A DNA stretch of 64,000 nt. Origin: HGM04593 sp045592125 (GTDB lineage Bacteria > Bacteroidota > Bacteroidia > Bacteroidales > Bacteroidaceae). Location: contig JAZNUE010000045.1 in the NCBI GenBank assembly GCA_045592125.1, positions 36,073 to 100,072 of the forward strand. The letters are read 5' to 3'. Below, in pieces: positions 46,433-54,996 of the stretch. Numbering within the stretch: the first letter of the stretch is position 1; each line of letters opens with the position of its first letter. A program made the translations under genes and the position numbers. The notes below the pieces were generated by a model. The model had not been told where the DNA came from, did no database searches, and saw only the letters and a program-made list of their open reading frames with translations.

Positions 46433-46651
46433 ATGATACTGCACAGCATTGTACAGGGAATCTTCATGCTGGCAGGAATTATCGCCCTGCTGGCCTCGCT
46501 GCTTGACTGGGAGTGGTTCTTCACGGCCGACAATGCAAGTTTCCTTGTATCGCGGCTGGGGCGGAAAGGCGCCCGCTGGGTCTACGGGACAATAGGGGCG
46601 GTATTCATTGCCGCAGCAATATATTTCTACTGCCAGATAGAACATTTATAG
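46433..46651 (+). CDS. Immunity 17 family (Imm17) small membrane protein
   Basis: A 72-residue protein with two helices (about 4-22 and 50-68) around a WEWFFTADNASFLVSRLGRK loop and GARWVYG, the pattern of Imm17 proteins. These were predicted as immunity proteins for polymorphic toxins. It starts 1 bp after thiL and no toxin gene is nearby, so it looks like a conserved housekeeping passenger rather than a live toxin partner. The stop codon lies in the left arm of a 28-bp palindromic terminator. Confidence 0.75.
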   Translation: MILHSIVQGIFMLAGIIALLASLLDWEWFFTADNASFLVSRLGRKGARWVYGTIGAVFIAAAIYFYCQIEHL

Positions 46652-46702
46652 CATAATCAGAAGAGCGATGGTTGCCATCGCTCTTCTGATTATGCTATAA
46701 AT
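46644..46702. terminator. Long perfect hairpin (28-bp stem) between imm17 and mrp
   Basis: Left arm 46644-46671 (starting ATTTATAGCATAATC) and right arm 46675-46702 are exact complements around the loop TTG. The stem includes the imm17 stop codon. It separates convergent genes and is much longer than a normal terminator stem. Confidence 0.85.
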
Positions 46703-46783
46703 AACGTGAGTTCCCTTGTCGCTACACTCTGTCGGGATGAACAGGTTCGCGACTTGGCTGAGCTTATACCGGACTCAGGCTAT

Positions 46784-47890
46784 TTACTTGTGCGTCCCCA
46801 CAATCTTTGTCTCAGGCAGTTCGGCATTGCGTTTCTCGGTCTTCTCCACCAGTGCTGCCGCAAGCTGGATGAAGGCCTGCCCGTCGGGACTGTCGGCATG
46901 CATTGCGATAGGCACTCCCTCGTCACCGCTCTCGCAAATGCCCTGAACCAGAGGAATCTGGCCTATAAGCGGAATATTGAAAGCCTCTGCCATGCGCTTG
47001 CCGCCATCCTTGCCGAAGATATAGTATCTGTTCTCTGGCAATTCGGCGGGAGTGAACCATGCCATGTTCTCCACCACTCCAAGGATGGGCACCCCTACCT
47101 TCTCATTCACGAACATGTTCACGCCCTTTATGGCAGCAGCCAGCGACACCTCCTGGGGGGTTGTCACAACCACCGCGCCTGTAAGCGCCAGGCACTGTAC
47201 TATTGTAAGGTGAATGTCACTTGTACCTGGAGGCAAGTCAATGAGGAAGTAATCGAGCTCACCCCATGCCGCGTCGGCAATGAGTTGTTTCAGAGCATTG
47301 CTTGCCATGCCGCCGCGCCACAGGATAGCCTGCTCGGGGTCAACAAAAAAACCGATAGAAAGAATCTTTACACCGAATTTCTCAATAGGGAGTATAAGGT
47401 CGCGCCCGTCGATATTCTCGCTGTAAGGGCGTTCATCCTCTACGCTGAACATCTTGGGAATAGACGGACCGAAGATATCCGCATCGAGCAGGCCTACCTT
47501 ATAGCCCAGGCGTGCAAGTGCAATGGCAAGATTGGCCGACACGGTAGACTTGCCCACACCGCCTTTACCCGACGATATTGCAATCACATTCTTAACCTGC
47601 GGCAGGAACTTGCCCACCTCGGGACGTGCAGCCTGACGGCTCACGACACTTATGTTACCCGTAATCTCAACCTCCTTGCCCACATAGGTAAGGATTGCCG
47701 TCTCGGCAGACTTTACTACCGAGCGTATGAACGGGTCTGTAGGCTTGTCAAAGATTAGCGAGAAACTCACCTTGTTCCCGTCTATGCGTATGTTGTCATC
47801 AACCATTCCGGCCTCGACAAGGTTCTTGCCGTTTCCCGGATAGCGCACCTTCTCAAGCGCGTCAAGTATAAGTTTTGGATATAATGCCAT
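46784..47890 (-). CDS. mrp: Mrp/ApbC family ATP-binding iron-sulphur carrier
   Basis: Mrp proteins load Fe-S clusters onto apo-enzymes. The 368-residue product has an N-terminal DUF59-like (MIP18) domain (about 1-90), the deviant Walker A SGKGGVGKSTVSANLA and DADIFGPSIPKMF. DYFLIDLPPGTSDIHLT follows. The CxxC pair of classic Mrp near the C-terminus is not seen; VENMAWFTPAELPENRYYIF lacks the cysteines, as in some Bacteroidetes members. It is downstream of a tandem repeat block. Confidence 0.92.
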   Translation of the reverse strand: MALYPKLILDALEKVRYPGNGKNLVEAGMVDDNIRIDGNKVSFSLIFDKPTDPFIRSVVKSAETAILTYVGKEVEITGNISVVSRQAARPEVGKFLPQVKNVIAISSGKGGVGKSTVSANLAIALARLGYKVGLLDADIFGPSIPKMFSVEDERPYSENIDGRDLILPIEKFGVKILSIGFFVDPEQAILWRGGMASNALKQLIADAAWGELDYFLIDLPPGTSDIHLTIVQCLALTGAVVVTTPQEVSLAAAIKGVNMFVNEKVGVPILGVVENMAWFTPAELPENRYYIFGKDGGKRMAEAFNIPLIGQIPLVQGICESGDEGVPIAMHADSPDGQAFIQLAAALVEKTEKRNAELPETKIVGTHK

Positions 47891-47938
47891 AATTTTTCCG
47901 TTTTGACTTCATCGAGCCTGCTCTCGCTTACTCGCAGC

Positions 47939-48126
47939 TTTCCGCTTTAACCCCACTTCGTGGGTTTGAACCTTGGCTGCACTCGCTGAAAAGTTCAAGT
48001 AAACTTGGCTTTTGCTCGCTTGCTCGCAGTTTTCCGCTTTAACCCCACTTCGTGGGTTTGAACCTTGGCTGCGCTCGCTGAAAAGTTCAAGTAAACTTGA
48101 CTTTTGCTCGCTTGCACAAGCTTTCA
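47939..48126. repeat. Hairpin repeat family 1, two tandem 92-bp copies
   Basis: Two units start at 47939 and 48031 (period 92 bp) and are nearly identical. Each contains the hairpins CCCACTTCGTGGG and CAAGTAAACTTG and ends near GCTCGCTTG. The block ends in CTTTCACC. A third copy lies inverted at 12669-12797. It fills the 240-bp gap between the Dabb gene and mrp and encodes no plausible protein. Confidence 0.9.
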
Positions 48127-48130
48127 CCTT

Positions 48131-48433
48131 TCACATCGTATAGTCCGCCTCGGCACGGCCCTCGGTTATACCTTTGAAATACTCGGCCACCGCAACATGA
48201 GCCGGGTGCACCTTGTAACGCTCCATTGCCTCGGCGCTGTCAAAGGCCGACACAAGCACAGCGTCATATGCAGTACCTGCCACGCACACATTCACGCCCA
48301 CCTCAAGCGAACGTATCTCGGGCACCACACCAACCAGGGCCTCAAGGTTCTCCTTAACCCATAGGGCATGCTCCTTCTTGCTCTTACCGTTAGCGCCGTC
48401 AATGAAGCGCCACATTACAATATGCTTGAACAT
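48131..48433 (-). CDS. Dabb family (stress-responsive A/B barrel) protein
   Basis: A 100-residue dimeric alpha/beta-barrel domain protein. It starts MFKHIVMWRFID, has VGVNVC, and ends near VHPAHVAVAEYFKGI, the normal Dabb pattern. The family has varied or unknown activities. It lies 14 bp downstream of trmB. Confidence 0.88.
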   Translation of the reverse strand: MFKHIVMWRFIDGANGKSKKEHALWVKENLEALVGVVPEIRSLEVGVNVCVAGTAYDAVLVSAFDSAEAMERYKVHPAHVAVAEYFKGITEGRAEADYTM

Positions 48434-48447
48434 AGATATATGCTTTT

Positions 48448-49206
48448 TTACTTACTAGTCTCCAGGCTGCTCCGCTTGCTACGCCCGTAGCTACGGTATT
48501 CGTCCATCTCAATCTCCACATCAGGTTCCTCATACTGCTCTTTTGCAGGCAGATTGAAGGCAATGTACTTTATTGTTATTCCGCGGGAGATCCACTGCGA
48601 TTCGTAATAGGTACGTATCTGCAGCACATCGCTCACCTCATCCTGCCCGTGCACATCCTCAATACACTCCACTACAGGAAGCGAGTTCACCTCGGCTATA
48701 TACCGTGTATATGTGAACATGAAGTTGCTGTCGGTCTTCAGGTGTATCACCGCGCCGGGCGCCAGTATGTCCCTGTAGCGCGCCAGGAACAGCGACGATG
48801 TAAGGCGCTTGGTATGCTTCTTCATCTGCGGGTCGGGGAATGTGAGCCATATCTCGCTCACCTCGCCGGCAGCAAACAGGCGGTCGATAATCTCGATGTT
48901 AGTACGCAGGAAACAGACATTCTCCAGTCCCTCTTCCATAGCCTCGGTCGCGCCAGTCCACATGCGTGCGCCCTTTATATCAACGCCAATGAAGTTCTTT
49001 TCGGGGAAACGGCGTGCAAGCGCCACAGTATATTCTCCCCTGCCGCAACCGAGTTCAAGGACTATAGGATTCCCGTTCTTGAAAAAATCCCTCTTCCAAT
49101 TACCCCGCAATGGAAACTCCACCTCATCGACCACCGAATAGGGGTGCTCGATGACATTGGGATACGACGCCATGTCGGCGAATTTCTTAAGCTTACCTTT
49201 TCCCAT
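48448..49206 (-). CDS. trmB: tRNA (guanine-N7)-methyltransferase
   Basis: TrmB makes m7G46 in tRNA. The 252-residue product has the SAM site LELGCGRGEYTVALA and LRTNIEIIDRLF. The substrate motif is LTFPDPQMKKHTKRL. ATG 49206 is preferred to a GTG at 49218, which leaves 15 bp to the ilvE stop. A C-terminal acidic extension (EEPDVEIEMDEYRSYGRS) is typical of Bacteroidetes members. Confidence 0.93.
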   Translation of the reverse strand: MGKGKLKKFADMASYPNVIEHPYSVVDEVEFPLRGNWKRDFFKNGNPIVLELGCGRGEYTVALARRFPEKNFIGVDIKGARMWTGATEAMEEGLENVCFLRTNIEIIDRLFAAGEVSEIWLTFPDPQMKKHTKRLTSSLFLARYRDILAPGAVIHLKTDSNFMFTYTRYIAEVNSLPVVECIEDVHGQDEVSDVLQIRTYYESQWISRGITIKYIAFNLPAKEQYEEPDVEIEMDEYRSYGRSKRSSLETSK

Positions 49207-49221
49207 ATCTGCAGTCACATA

Positions 49222-50241
49222 TTATTCAATAACAGTTACCCAACCGTAAGGGTCGGCCACATCGCCATACTGTATTGCACGCAGGCGGTTATAGAGCTCC
49301 GTGAGCACCGGGCCCGGTTTGCCGTCCTTTGCAATGACATAGCTCTTGCCCTGCTCAACATCGTCAATGCGGCCTATGGGCGAGATTACCGCCGCTGTAC
49401 CGCACGCACCGGCCTCCTCAAATGTACTGAGTTCCTCTTCGGGCACAGGGCGCTGCTCCACTGTCATGCCCATGTCACGCGCAATCTGCATAAGGCTATT
49501 GTTTGTTATTGATGGGAGGATGGAAGTTGACTTTGGAGTTATGTAGCAGCCATCCTTTATTCCAATGAAATTAGCTGCGCCACACTCGTCGATATACTTC
49601 TTCTCCTTGGCGTCAAGATAAATCTCGCAAGCATAGCCCTGCTCATGCGCAGCATAGCTTGCCCTCATGCCGGCAGCATAGTTGCCGCCAACCTTGAAAC
49701 GGCCTGTACCAAGAGGCGCGGCACGGTCAATGTCGCGGAATATTACGCAGTTATTGACAGCAAACCCGGCCTTATAGTAAGGACCCACAGGGGTAACGAA
49801 TATAACGAACAGGTACTCCTTTGACGGATTCACGCCCACCTGCGCACTGGTACCGATGAGCAGAGGACGGATATACAGCGACGCGCCGCTCTCGTAAGGC
49901 GGCACAAAACGCTCGTTGAGCGCAACCACCTTTGTCACCATTTCACGGAACAGTTCCGTACTCACACGAGGCATCATTATACCGTCGCAACTGCTCTGCA
50001 AACGCTCTGCATTAGCCTCGAGGCGGAATACACGCACCTTGCCGTCCTTTCCCCGGAAAGCCTTAAGACCCTCAAAAGCGTCCTGTCCGTAGTGCAGACA
50101 AGTCGCTGCCATATGCAGCGTTATGTTCTCGTCGGTACACACCTGCACCTCACCCCATGCTCCGTCCTTGTAGACGCAGCGCACATTGGCGTCGGTCTTG
50201 CGATAGCCGAAGCCGATATTTGACCAATCTAATGTTTCCAT
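49222..50241 (-). CDS. ilvE: Branched-chain amino acid aminotransferase
   Basis: This PLP enzyme performs the last step of Val, Leu and Ile synthesis. The 339-residue type IV aminotransferase has HYGQDAFEGLKAF, the PLP lysine in RFKVGGNYAAGM, and YIDECGAANFIGIKDG. ATG 50241 is supported by a -7 box at 50267-50274, which excludes the longer frame starting inside xseB. It heads ilvE-trmB-Dabb-mrp. Confidence 0.94.
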   Translation of the reverse strand: METLDWSNIGFGYRKTDANVRCVYKDGAWGEVQVCTDENITLHMAATCLHYGQDAFEGLKAFRGKDGKVRVFRLEANAERLQSSCDGIMMPRVSTELFREMVTKVVALNERFVPPYESGASLYIRPLLIGTSAQVGVNPSKEYLFVIFVTPVGPYYKAGFAVNNCVIFRDIDRAAPLGTGRFKVGGNYAAGMRASYAAHEQGYACEIYLDAKEKKYIDECGAANFIGIKDGCYITPKSTSILPSITNNSLMQIARDMGMTVEQRPVPEEELSTFEEAGACGTAAVISPIGRIDDVEQGKSYVIAKDGKPGPVLTELYNRLRAIQYGDVADPYGWVTVIE

Positions 50242-50266
50242 TCCTGTATTGTTTTCTTTTGTGCCG

Positions 50267-50274
50267 CGAAGATA
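50267..50274 (-). promoter_or_regulatory. Candidate -7 element of ilvE
   Basis: The minus strand reads TATCTTCG, one mismatch from consensus, just after the xseB stop and 26 bp before ilvE. Confidence 0.45.
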
Positions 50275-50299
50275 CACATTTTGCCCGACAAGAGAAAAT

Positions 50300-50494
50300 T
50301 TAACCTTCCATTTCGTCAAGCAAGCGCTTTACCTCCTCGTCGGCCTTATAAAGTCTGTCGTTGCAGAAATGGAGCAGTTCTGTTGCCTCTTTCAAAAGAC
50401 CCGACAGTTCGTCAATGTCTACCCTGCCGTCCTGAACGGCCGTCATAATCTCCTCAAGGCGTGCAACCGCCGCTGTATAAGTCATATTTTCCAT
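50300..50494 (-). CDS. xseB: Exodeoxyribonuclease VII small subunit
   Basis: A 64-residue coiled-coil subunit (MTYTAAVARLEEIM, then DIDELSGLLKEATELLHFCN) that binds XseA to form the single-strand exonuclease. It starts 1 bp after xseA ends. A normal small size. Confidence 0.93.
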   Translation of the reverse strand: MENMTYTAAVARLEEIMTAVQDGRVDIDELSGLLKEATELLHFCNDRLYKADEEVKRLLDEMEG

Positions 50495-50495
50495 A

Positions 50496-51749
50496 TTATT
50501 GTAACTTATCTTTTACCGTACTTGTAAACTCTCCGCCGGCAACAACAGTAGTCACCTCATCACCCGGCACCACCTCGCTGATAGAACGTACTGCCTTGCC
50601 GTTCACGCGGGTAATACTATAGCCCAATGCAAGTATATGCTGCGGCGAAGCCGCTTCGGCCTTTTCCTTTATCATATCCAATCTGTGGCGCTGCTCCTTC
50701 AGGAACATTCCGGCAGCCGACGAAAGCATTTGCACAAAGTGCTGCATGCGCATCCTTCTATCCTGCAGGCATAGGGCAGCGCTCACCGGCATACGCGCTG
50801 TAAGGGCGCTCACGCGCTGCTTCTCTGCCTCAATGCGCATGCGCACTGCATTGGCAATCCCCTGCCTTGCACTCTCAACGAATGCACTCTGCTCAAGCAT
50901 GGCATGAATGAGCAGCTCGGCTGCGGCTGTCGGCGTCTTGGCCCTGGTGTGCGCCACAATATCGAGCACGCTCTCGTCGCGCTGGTGCCCTATTCCCGTT
51001 ATTATGGGCAGGGGGAACTGTGCGCAATTATTAGCAAGGTCATAAGTGTCGAAACAGGAAAGCTCACTCGTGGCGCCGCCGCCGCGTATTATCACAACCA
51101 CATCCCACATGTCAATATTCTGTGCAATGCGGTCAAGAGCGTCAATTATGCCCCGTTCTACCCCGCTGCCCTGCATGGGCGAGGGAAACAGATGGGGGTA
51201 GAACACAAAACCGTAGCGGTTACCGAGCAACTGGTCGCAAAAGTCGCCGTATCCGGCTGCAGTAGAAGATGATATCACAGCCACCCGCTGCGGCAGGAGA
51301 GGGAAGGGCAACTCCTTGTTCAGGTCAATCACACCCTCATCGGTAAGGCGCTTTATTACAAGCATGCGACGGCGCGCCATGTCGCCTATCGTATATGCAG
51401 GTTCAATATCGCAAACATCGAGCGCATAGCCATAGAGCTCGTGGAAACCCACACTCACCTGCAGCAGTACCTTGAGTCCGGGAGCAAAAGGCTGACCTGT
51501 CTGTTCAAGGAAATAGGGACGCAACAAGGTGTATACACGCGACCACACAGTTCCGCGTGCCTTGGCAACAAGTTCATCAGTGACCTCATCGCGCTGTACA
51601 AGTTCAATGTAACAATGACCGTTCGAGGTCTCACGCACTTCGCTCAATTCACCGGTAACCCAGTAGCGCGAAGGCATACCCTCGCTGACGGCACCACGCA
51701 CCATATTATTGAGGGCATATAACGTAAGCGGTTCTTCTATGCTATTCAT
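50496..51749 (-). CDS. xseA: Exodeoxyribonuclease VII large subunit
   Basis: A 417-residue catalytic subunit. It has an N-terminal OB-fold (YWVTGELSEVRETSNGHCY), the catalytic core VAVISSSTAAGYGDF and IIRGGGATSELSCFDTYDLA, and GIGHQRDESVLDIVAH with the conserved residues of ExoVII. It overlaps mnmA by eight bases upstream and abuts xseB. Confidence 0.94.
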   Translation of the reverse strand: MNSIEEPLTLYALNNMVRGAVSEGMPSRYWVTGELSEVRETSNGHCYIELVQRDEVTDELVAKARGTVWSRVYTLLRPYFLEQTGQPFAPGLKVLLQVSVGFHELYGYALDVCDIEPAYTIGDMARRRMLVIKRLTDEGVIDLNKELPFPLLPQRVAVISSSTAAGYGDFCDQLLGNRYGFVFYPHLFPSPMQGSGVERGIIDALDRIAQNIDMWDVVVIIRGGGATSELSCFDTYDLANNCAQFPLPIITGIGHQRDESVLDIVAHTRAKTPTAAAELLIHAMLEQSAFVESARQGIANAVRMRIEAEKQRVSALTARMPVSAALCLQDRRMRMQHFVQMLSSAAGMFLKEQRHRLDMIKEKAEAASPQHILALGYSITRVNGKAVRSISEVVPGDEVTTVVAGGEFTSTVKDKLQ

Positions 51750-52854
51750 CGGTCCTGTCGTTTATCCATTGGTTTATTCCACGCTGGTTGGCAATGAACG
51801 CACCGCCAACGACCCTGTTTCCCTCATAGAACACAGCCGATTGCCCGGGAGCTATTGCAGAGACCGCCTCGTGCAACCTCACTAGCCAGCGCCCGTCGCC
51901 TGTTGGCTGCGGGGCACCGCAGCCAACAGGACGGCTGCGGTAGCGTACACGAACTGTGAGATTCTCAGGAACATCACCCACCCACTGTGGTTCATCGACA
52001 AGCATGTGGCGCGCAAGCAACTGCTCTTCGGTACCGAGCATTACCGTATTCTTGGCGGCATTTATCTTGAGCACATACGCCGGATATCCCAAGGCTATCC
52101 CGAGACCTTTGCGCTGACCTATGGTGTAGAAAGGGAAACCTGCATGGTTGCCGAGCACACGCCCGCCGCTGTCGACAAATGCACCACCTTTGAAACGAGT
52201 GTCAATATCCGGGACATTAGACCGCAGGAAATCGCGGTAATCGCCGGAGATGAAACAGACCTCCATACTCTCGCCACCCGAAGCCACACACTCATAGCCA
52301 CGCTCCTTCAAATACTCCACCACCTGCGTTTTTTCCATACCCCCAAGCGGGAAGATGACCCGCGAAAGTTGCTGCTGGGTAAGCCTCCATAGGAAATAAC
52401 TCTGGTCCTTGCGCTCATCATCACCGGTTACAATATAATATATCTGTTCTCTGTTCTCTGTTCTCTGTTCTCTGTTCTCTTTGCTTTCCACTTTCACATA
52501 GTGTCCCGTGGCAATATAAGTGCAGCCGAGCCTGTCGGCCCACTCTTCGAGCAAGGCAAACTTTACAAACGGATTGCAGTTGACACAAGGATTGGGTGTA
52601 GAACCCAAAAGATAACTCTCTATGAACGGTTGCACCACAGCCTCATTGAAACGCTCGCGCACATCGGCAACATGGTGCGGGATACCAAGACGCGCTGCAA
52701 GCACGGCCGCGGACTCCACCGCCTTAAGACCGCTGTCGCAAGTGACGAAGGTCAGTCCCTCTACCCTGTAACCCTGTTCAAGCAGCATACAGCATACGGC
52801 AGTACTGTCAATACCGCCGCTCATTCCCACAAGAACACTCTTTTCCTCAAACAT
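51742..52854 (-). CDS. mnmA: tRNA-specific 2-thiouridylase, with an internal 7-bp repeat array
   Basis: MnmA places sulfur on U34 of Lys, Glu and Gln tRNAs. The 370-residue product has the PP-loop SGGIDSTAVC, the catalytic cysteine in PNPCVNCNP and the second in SMEVCFISGDYRDF, then HAGFPFYTIGQRKGLG. Residues about 123-138 read SKENREQRTENREQIY, encoded by five copies of a 7-bp unit (52445-52479). They replace the short usual linker after GHYVKVE, before YYIVTGDDERKDQSYF. The enzyme is probably functional, but a change of one repeat would shift the frame. A 14-bp perfect inverted repeat lies at 51899-51930 in the C-terminal part. Confidence 0.93.
   Translation of the reverse strand: MFEEKSVLVGMSGGIDSTAVCCMLLEQGYRVEGLTFVTCDSGLKAVESAAVLAARLGIPHHVADVRERFNEAVVQPFIESYLLGSTPNPCVNCNPFVKFALLEEWADRLGCTYIATGHYVKVESKENREQRTENREQIYYIVTGDDERKDQSYFLWRLTQQQLSRVIFPLGGMEKTQVVEYLKERGYECVASGGESMEVCFISGDYRDFLRSNVPDIDTRFKGGAFVDSGGRVLGNHAGFPFYTIGQRKGLGIALGYPAYVLKINAAKNTVMLGTEEQLLARHMLVDEPQWVGDVPENLTVRVRYRSRPVGCGAPQPTGDGRWLVRLHEAVSAIAPGQSAVFYEGNRVVGGAFIANQRGINQWINDRTDE
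51899..51930. repeat. Perfect 14-bp inverted repeat inside mnmA
   Basis: CCTGTTGGCTGCGG and CCGCAGCCAACAGG are exact complements around GGCA. The protein here (RPVGCGAPQPTGDG) keeps the usual family length, so the hairpin is within coding sequence rather than an extra insertion. Confidence 0.7.
52445..52479 (-). repeat. Heptanucleotide tandem repeat, five copies, in mnmA
   Basis: On the gene strand the unit is GAGAACA, repeated five times without error (35 bp). On the plus strand it reads TGTTCTC. Since seven is not a multiple of three, gain or loss of a copy would frameshift mnmA. The flanking GAAAGTGGAAAG also occurs in the intergenic repeat at 12669. Confidence 0.95.
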
Positions 52855-52892
52855 AAATACTGCAACAACCGTTTCCTGTCAAAAAAAATTCC

Positions 52893-52900
52893 TAACTTTG
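52893..52900 (+). promoter_or_regulatory. -7 element of the MATE transporter gene
   Basis: TAACTTTG followed by CAACAG matches the consensus, 76 bp before the ATG at 52977, with TTTC at 52872-52875 as a weak -33 candidate. A minus-strand TATTTTTG (52930-52937) may serve mnmA. Confidence 0.45.
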
Positions 52901-52976
52901 CAACAGATATACAAATGTCATATCCAACGCAAAAATAGTCATTTTTGCAATATGACAGTCCGTTTTACAGTTTTTT

Positions 52977-54365
52977 ATGAGCAATAACAGTGTACGAAGA
53001 GTCCCTACCGAACTGGGGACAGAAAAAGTGAGCAAACTGCTCATGCAATATGCCATTCCGGCCATCATTGCGCAGACAGCGGCATCAATCTACAACATGA
53101 TTGACAGCGTGTTCATAGGACACATTCCCGATGTTGGCGCCGAGGCCATATCCGGCCTTGCCACAACATTTCCCTTCATGAACCTTTCGGCCGCGTTCGG
53201 TGCCATGGTAGGAGTGGGAGGCGCCACGCAGCTGTCGGTGCGCCTGGGGCAGAGAGACTACGATTCGGCCAAGCACATACTTGGCAACCTGGTTACCCTG
53301 AACATTATTGTGGGCGTACTCTTTGCCGCCGTCTCATTCATTTTCCTTGATGACATTCTCTTCTTCTTCGGCGCCAGCGAGGCCACGTTGCCTTTTGCAA
53401 GAGACTTCATGGAGATTATCCTGCTTGGAAATGTAGTCACACACCTCTATTTCGGTATAAACGCGGCATTGCGTTCATCGGGGCACCCCAAGCAAGCCAT
53501 GTATGCCACAATAATAACGGTAGTGATGAACATTATCCTTGCACCGCTTTTCATCTACGTCCTCGGTTGGGGAATAAGGGGCGCCGCCCTTGCTACCATA
53601 TTGGCGCAATGCACTACGCTGATGTGGCAAATCAAACTGCTCAGCAACCCCGACGAATTGCTGCACCTGCAAAAGGGCATATACAAGCTGAAAGCCGGCA
53701 TTGTCAAGGGAATACTCAGTATCGGCATGTCACCATTCTTCATAAATGCAGCCGCATGTATTGTTGTAATCATTATAAACAAAGGACTGCGCAATTATGG
53801 CGAGGATGGAGATATCTCCATTGCCGCCTACGGTATTGCCAACCGCATGCAGTTCATCTTTGTGATGGTTGTCCTGGGCCTCACACAAGGCATGCAGCCG
53901 ATAGTAGGCTACAACTATGGTGCCAAACGCCACGACAGGGTCAAGAGCACACTAATGCTCACAATATTCTGGGCCACACTGGTGACCACCATAGGATTCC
54001 TCATATGCGAGTTCATGCCCGAGACCGTAGCACATGCCTTCACCACCGACCAAAGACTCATTGAGCATGCGGCATGGGCAATGAGGGTTATGTGTACATT
54101 CATGCCTTTCATAGGATTCCAGCTGGTGACAACCAACTTCTTCCAGAGCGTGGGACTGGTGAACAAGTCAATATTCCTCTCGCTCACCCGACAGGTATTG
54201 CTGCTCATACCTCTTTTGCTCATTCTCCCCCTTTTCATCGGTGAAAAAGGAGTTTGGTACAGCATGCCCATTTCAGATATCATAGCAGCCCTGCTCACTG
54301 TGATAATGCTCATTCTGCAGTTCCGCCAGTGGAAAAGGGAAGGCATAAGAACAACCAACAGCTAA
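52977..54365 (+). CDS. MATE family efflux transporter
   Basis: A 462-residue, 12-helix secondary transporter of the MATE family, exporting cationic or organic compounds with H+ or Na+. It has PAIIAQTAASIYNMIDSVFI, GVGGATQLSVRLGQ, FGINAALRSSGHPKQAMY and QGMQPIVGYNYGAKRHDRV, all family hallmarks. Substrate cannot be read. It begins a three-gene set with the kinase-like gene 10 bp later. Confidence 0.92.
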   Translation: MSNNSVRRVPTELGTEKVSKLLMQYAIPAIIAQTAASIYNMIDSVFIGHIPDVGAEAISGLATTFPFMNLSAAFGAMVGVGGATQLSVRLGQRDYDSAKHILGNLVTLNIIVGVLFAAVSFIFLDDILFFFGASEATLPFARDFMEIILLGNVVTHLYFGINAALRSSGHPKQAMYATIITVVMNIILAPLFIYVLGWGIRGAALATILAQCTTLMWQIKLLSNPDELLHLQKGIYKLKAGIVKGILSIGMSPFFINAAACIVVIIINKGLRNYGEDGDISIAAYGIANRMQFIFVMVVLGLTQGMQPIVGYNYGAKRHDRVKSTLMLTIFWATLVTTIGFLICEFMPETVAHAFTTDQRLIEHAAWAMRVMCTFMPFIGFQLVTTNFFQSVGLVNKSIFLSLTRQVLLLIPLLLILPLFIGEKGVWYSMPISDIIAALLTVIMLILQFRQWKREGIRTTNS

Positions 54366-54375
54366 CCATGACATT

Positions 54376-54996
54376 ATGGAGAATTTCGTAATAGCAATAG
54401 GCCGCGAGCTCGGCAGCGGCGGCAAGGAGATAGCCGAGAAAGTGGCCGAGCGCCTTGGCATTAAGTTCTACGACAAGAAACTGCTTGAAGTGGCAGCGCG
54501 CGAAAGCGGGCTCGACACTACTATTTTCGAGAATGCCGACGAACGCGAATCGAATGCCTTTGCCGGCAACATCTTCAGCATACACGGTGCCATAACCGAC
54601 CTGTTCATGGGCGGCAGTTGCATGGACTCCGACCAGTTGTTTGCGATACAGAGCGAGGCAATACGCAACCTTGCCGAACGCGAGGGATGTGTTATTGTTG
54701 GACGCTGTGCCGAGTACGTACTGCGCGACCACCGTCGCATGGCAAGTATTTTCATAACGGCCGACTATGAAGACCGTATAAGATATGTGATGAAGCACGA
54801 CAATGTAGAGCGCACTCAGGCCATAGACACAATAGAAAAAGGTGACAAACGCCGCCGTCACTACCACGACTACTACTCCACAGGCAAATGGGGCGAGGCA
54901 AAGAGTTACAGCCTTTGTATCAACTCATCGCACATGGGCATTGACGGCACAGCGGAATTCATCTGTGACTACATAAGACAGCGTTTCGGACTATGA
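54376..54996 (+). CDS. Cytidylate kinase-like family protein
   Basis: A 206-residue P-loop protein (IGRELGSGGKEIAEKVAERL) of the cytidylate-kinase-like family. It has VIVGRCAEYVLRDHRR and a conserved YYSTGKWGEAKSYSLCI near the end. True Cmk has a different lid region, so nucleotide specificity is unsure. It overlaps the next gene by four bases (ATGA). Confidence 0.85.
   Translation: MENFVIAIGRELGSGGKEIAEKVAERLGIKFYDKKLLEVAARESGLDTTIFENADERESNAFAGNIFSIHGAITDLFMGGSCMDSDQLFAIQSEAIRNLAEREGCVIVGRCAEYVLRDHRRMASIFITADYEDRIRYVMKHDNVERTQAIDTIEKGDKRRRHYHDYYSTGKWGEAKSYSLCINSSHMGIDGTAEFICDYIRQRFGL

Noticed and set aside
46703..46783. Possible small gene or RNA between the imm17 hairpin and mrp
   Set aside because: Only 81 bp, with no promoter, start or hairpin beyond those already assigned.
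47909..48127. Minus-strand open frame of 72 codons
   Set aside because: It translates the tandem 92-bp repeats; the internal repetition of the peptide mirrors the DNA repeat.
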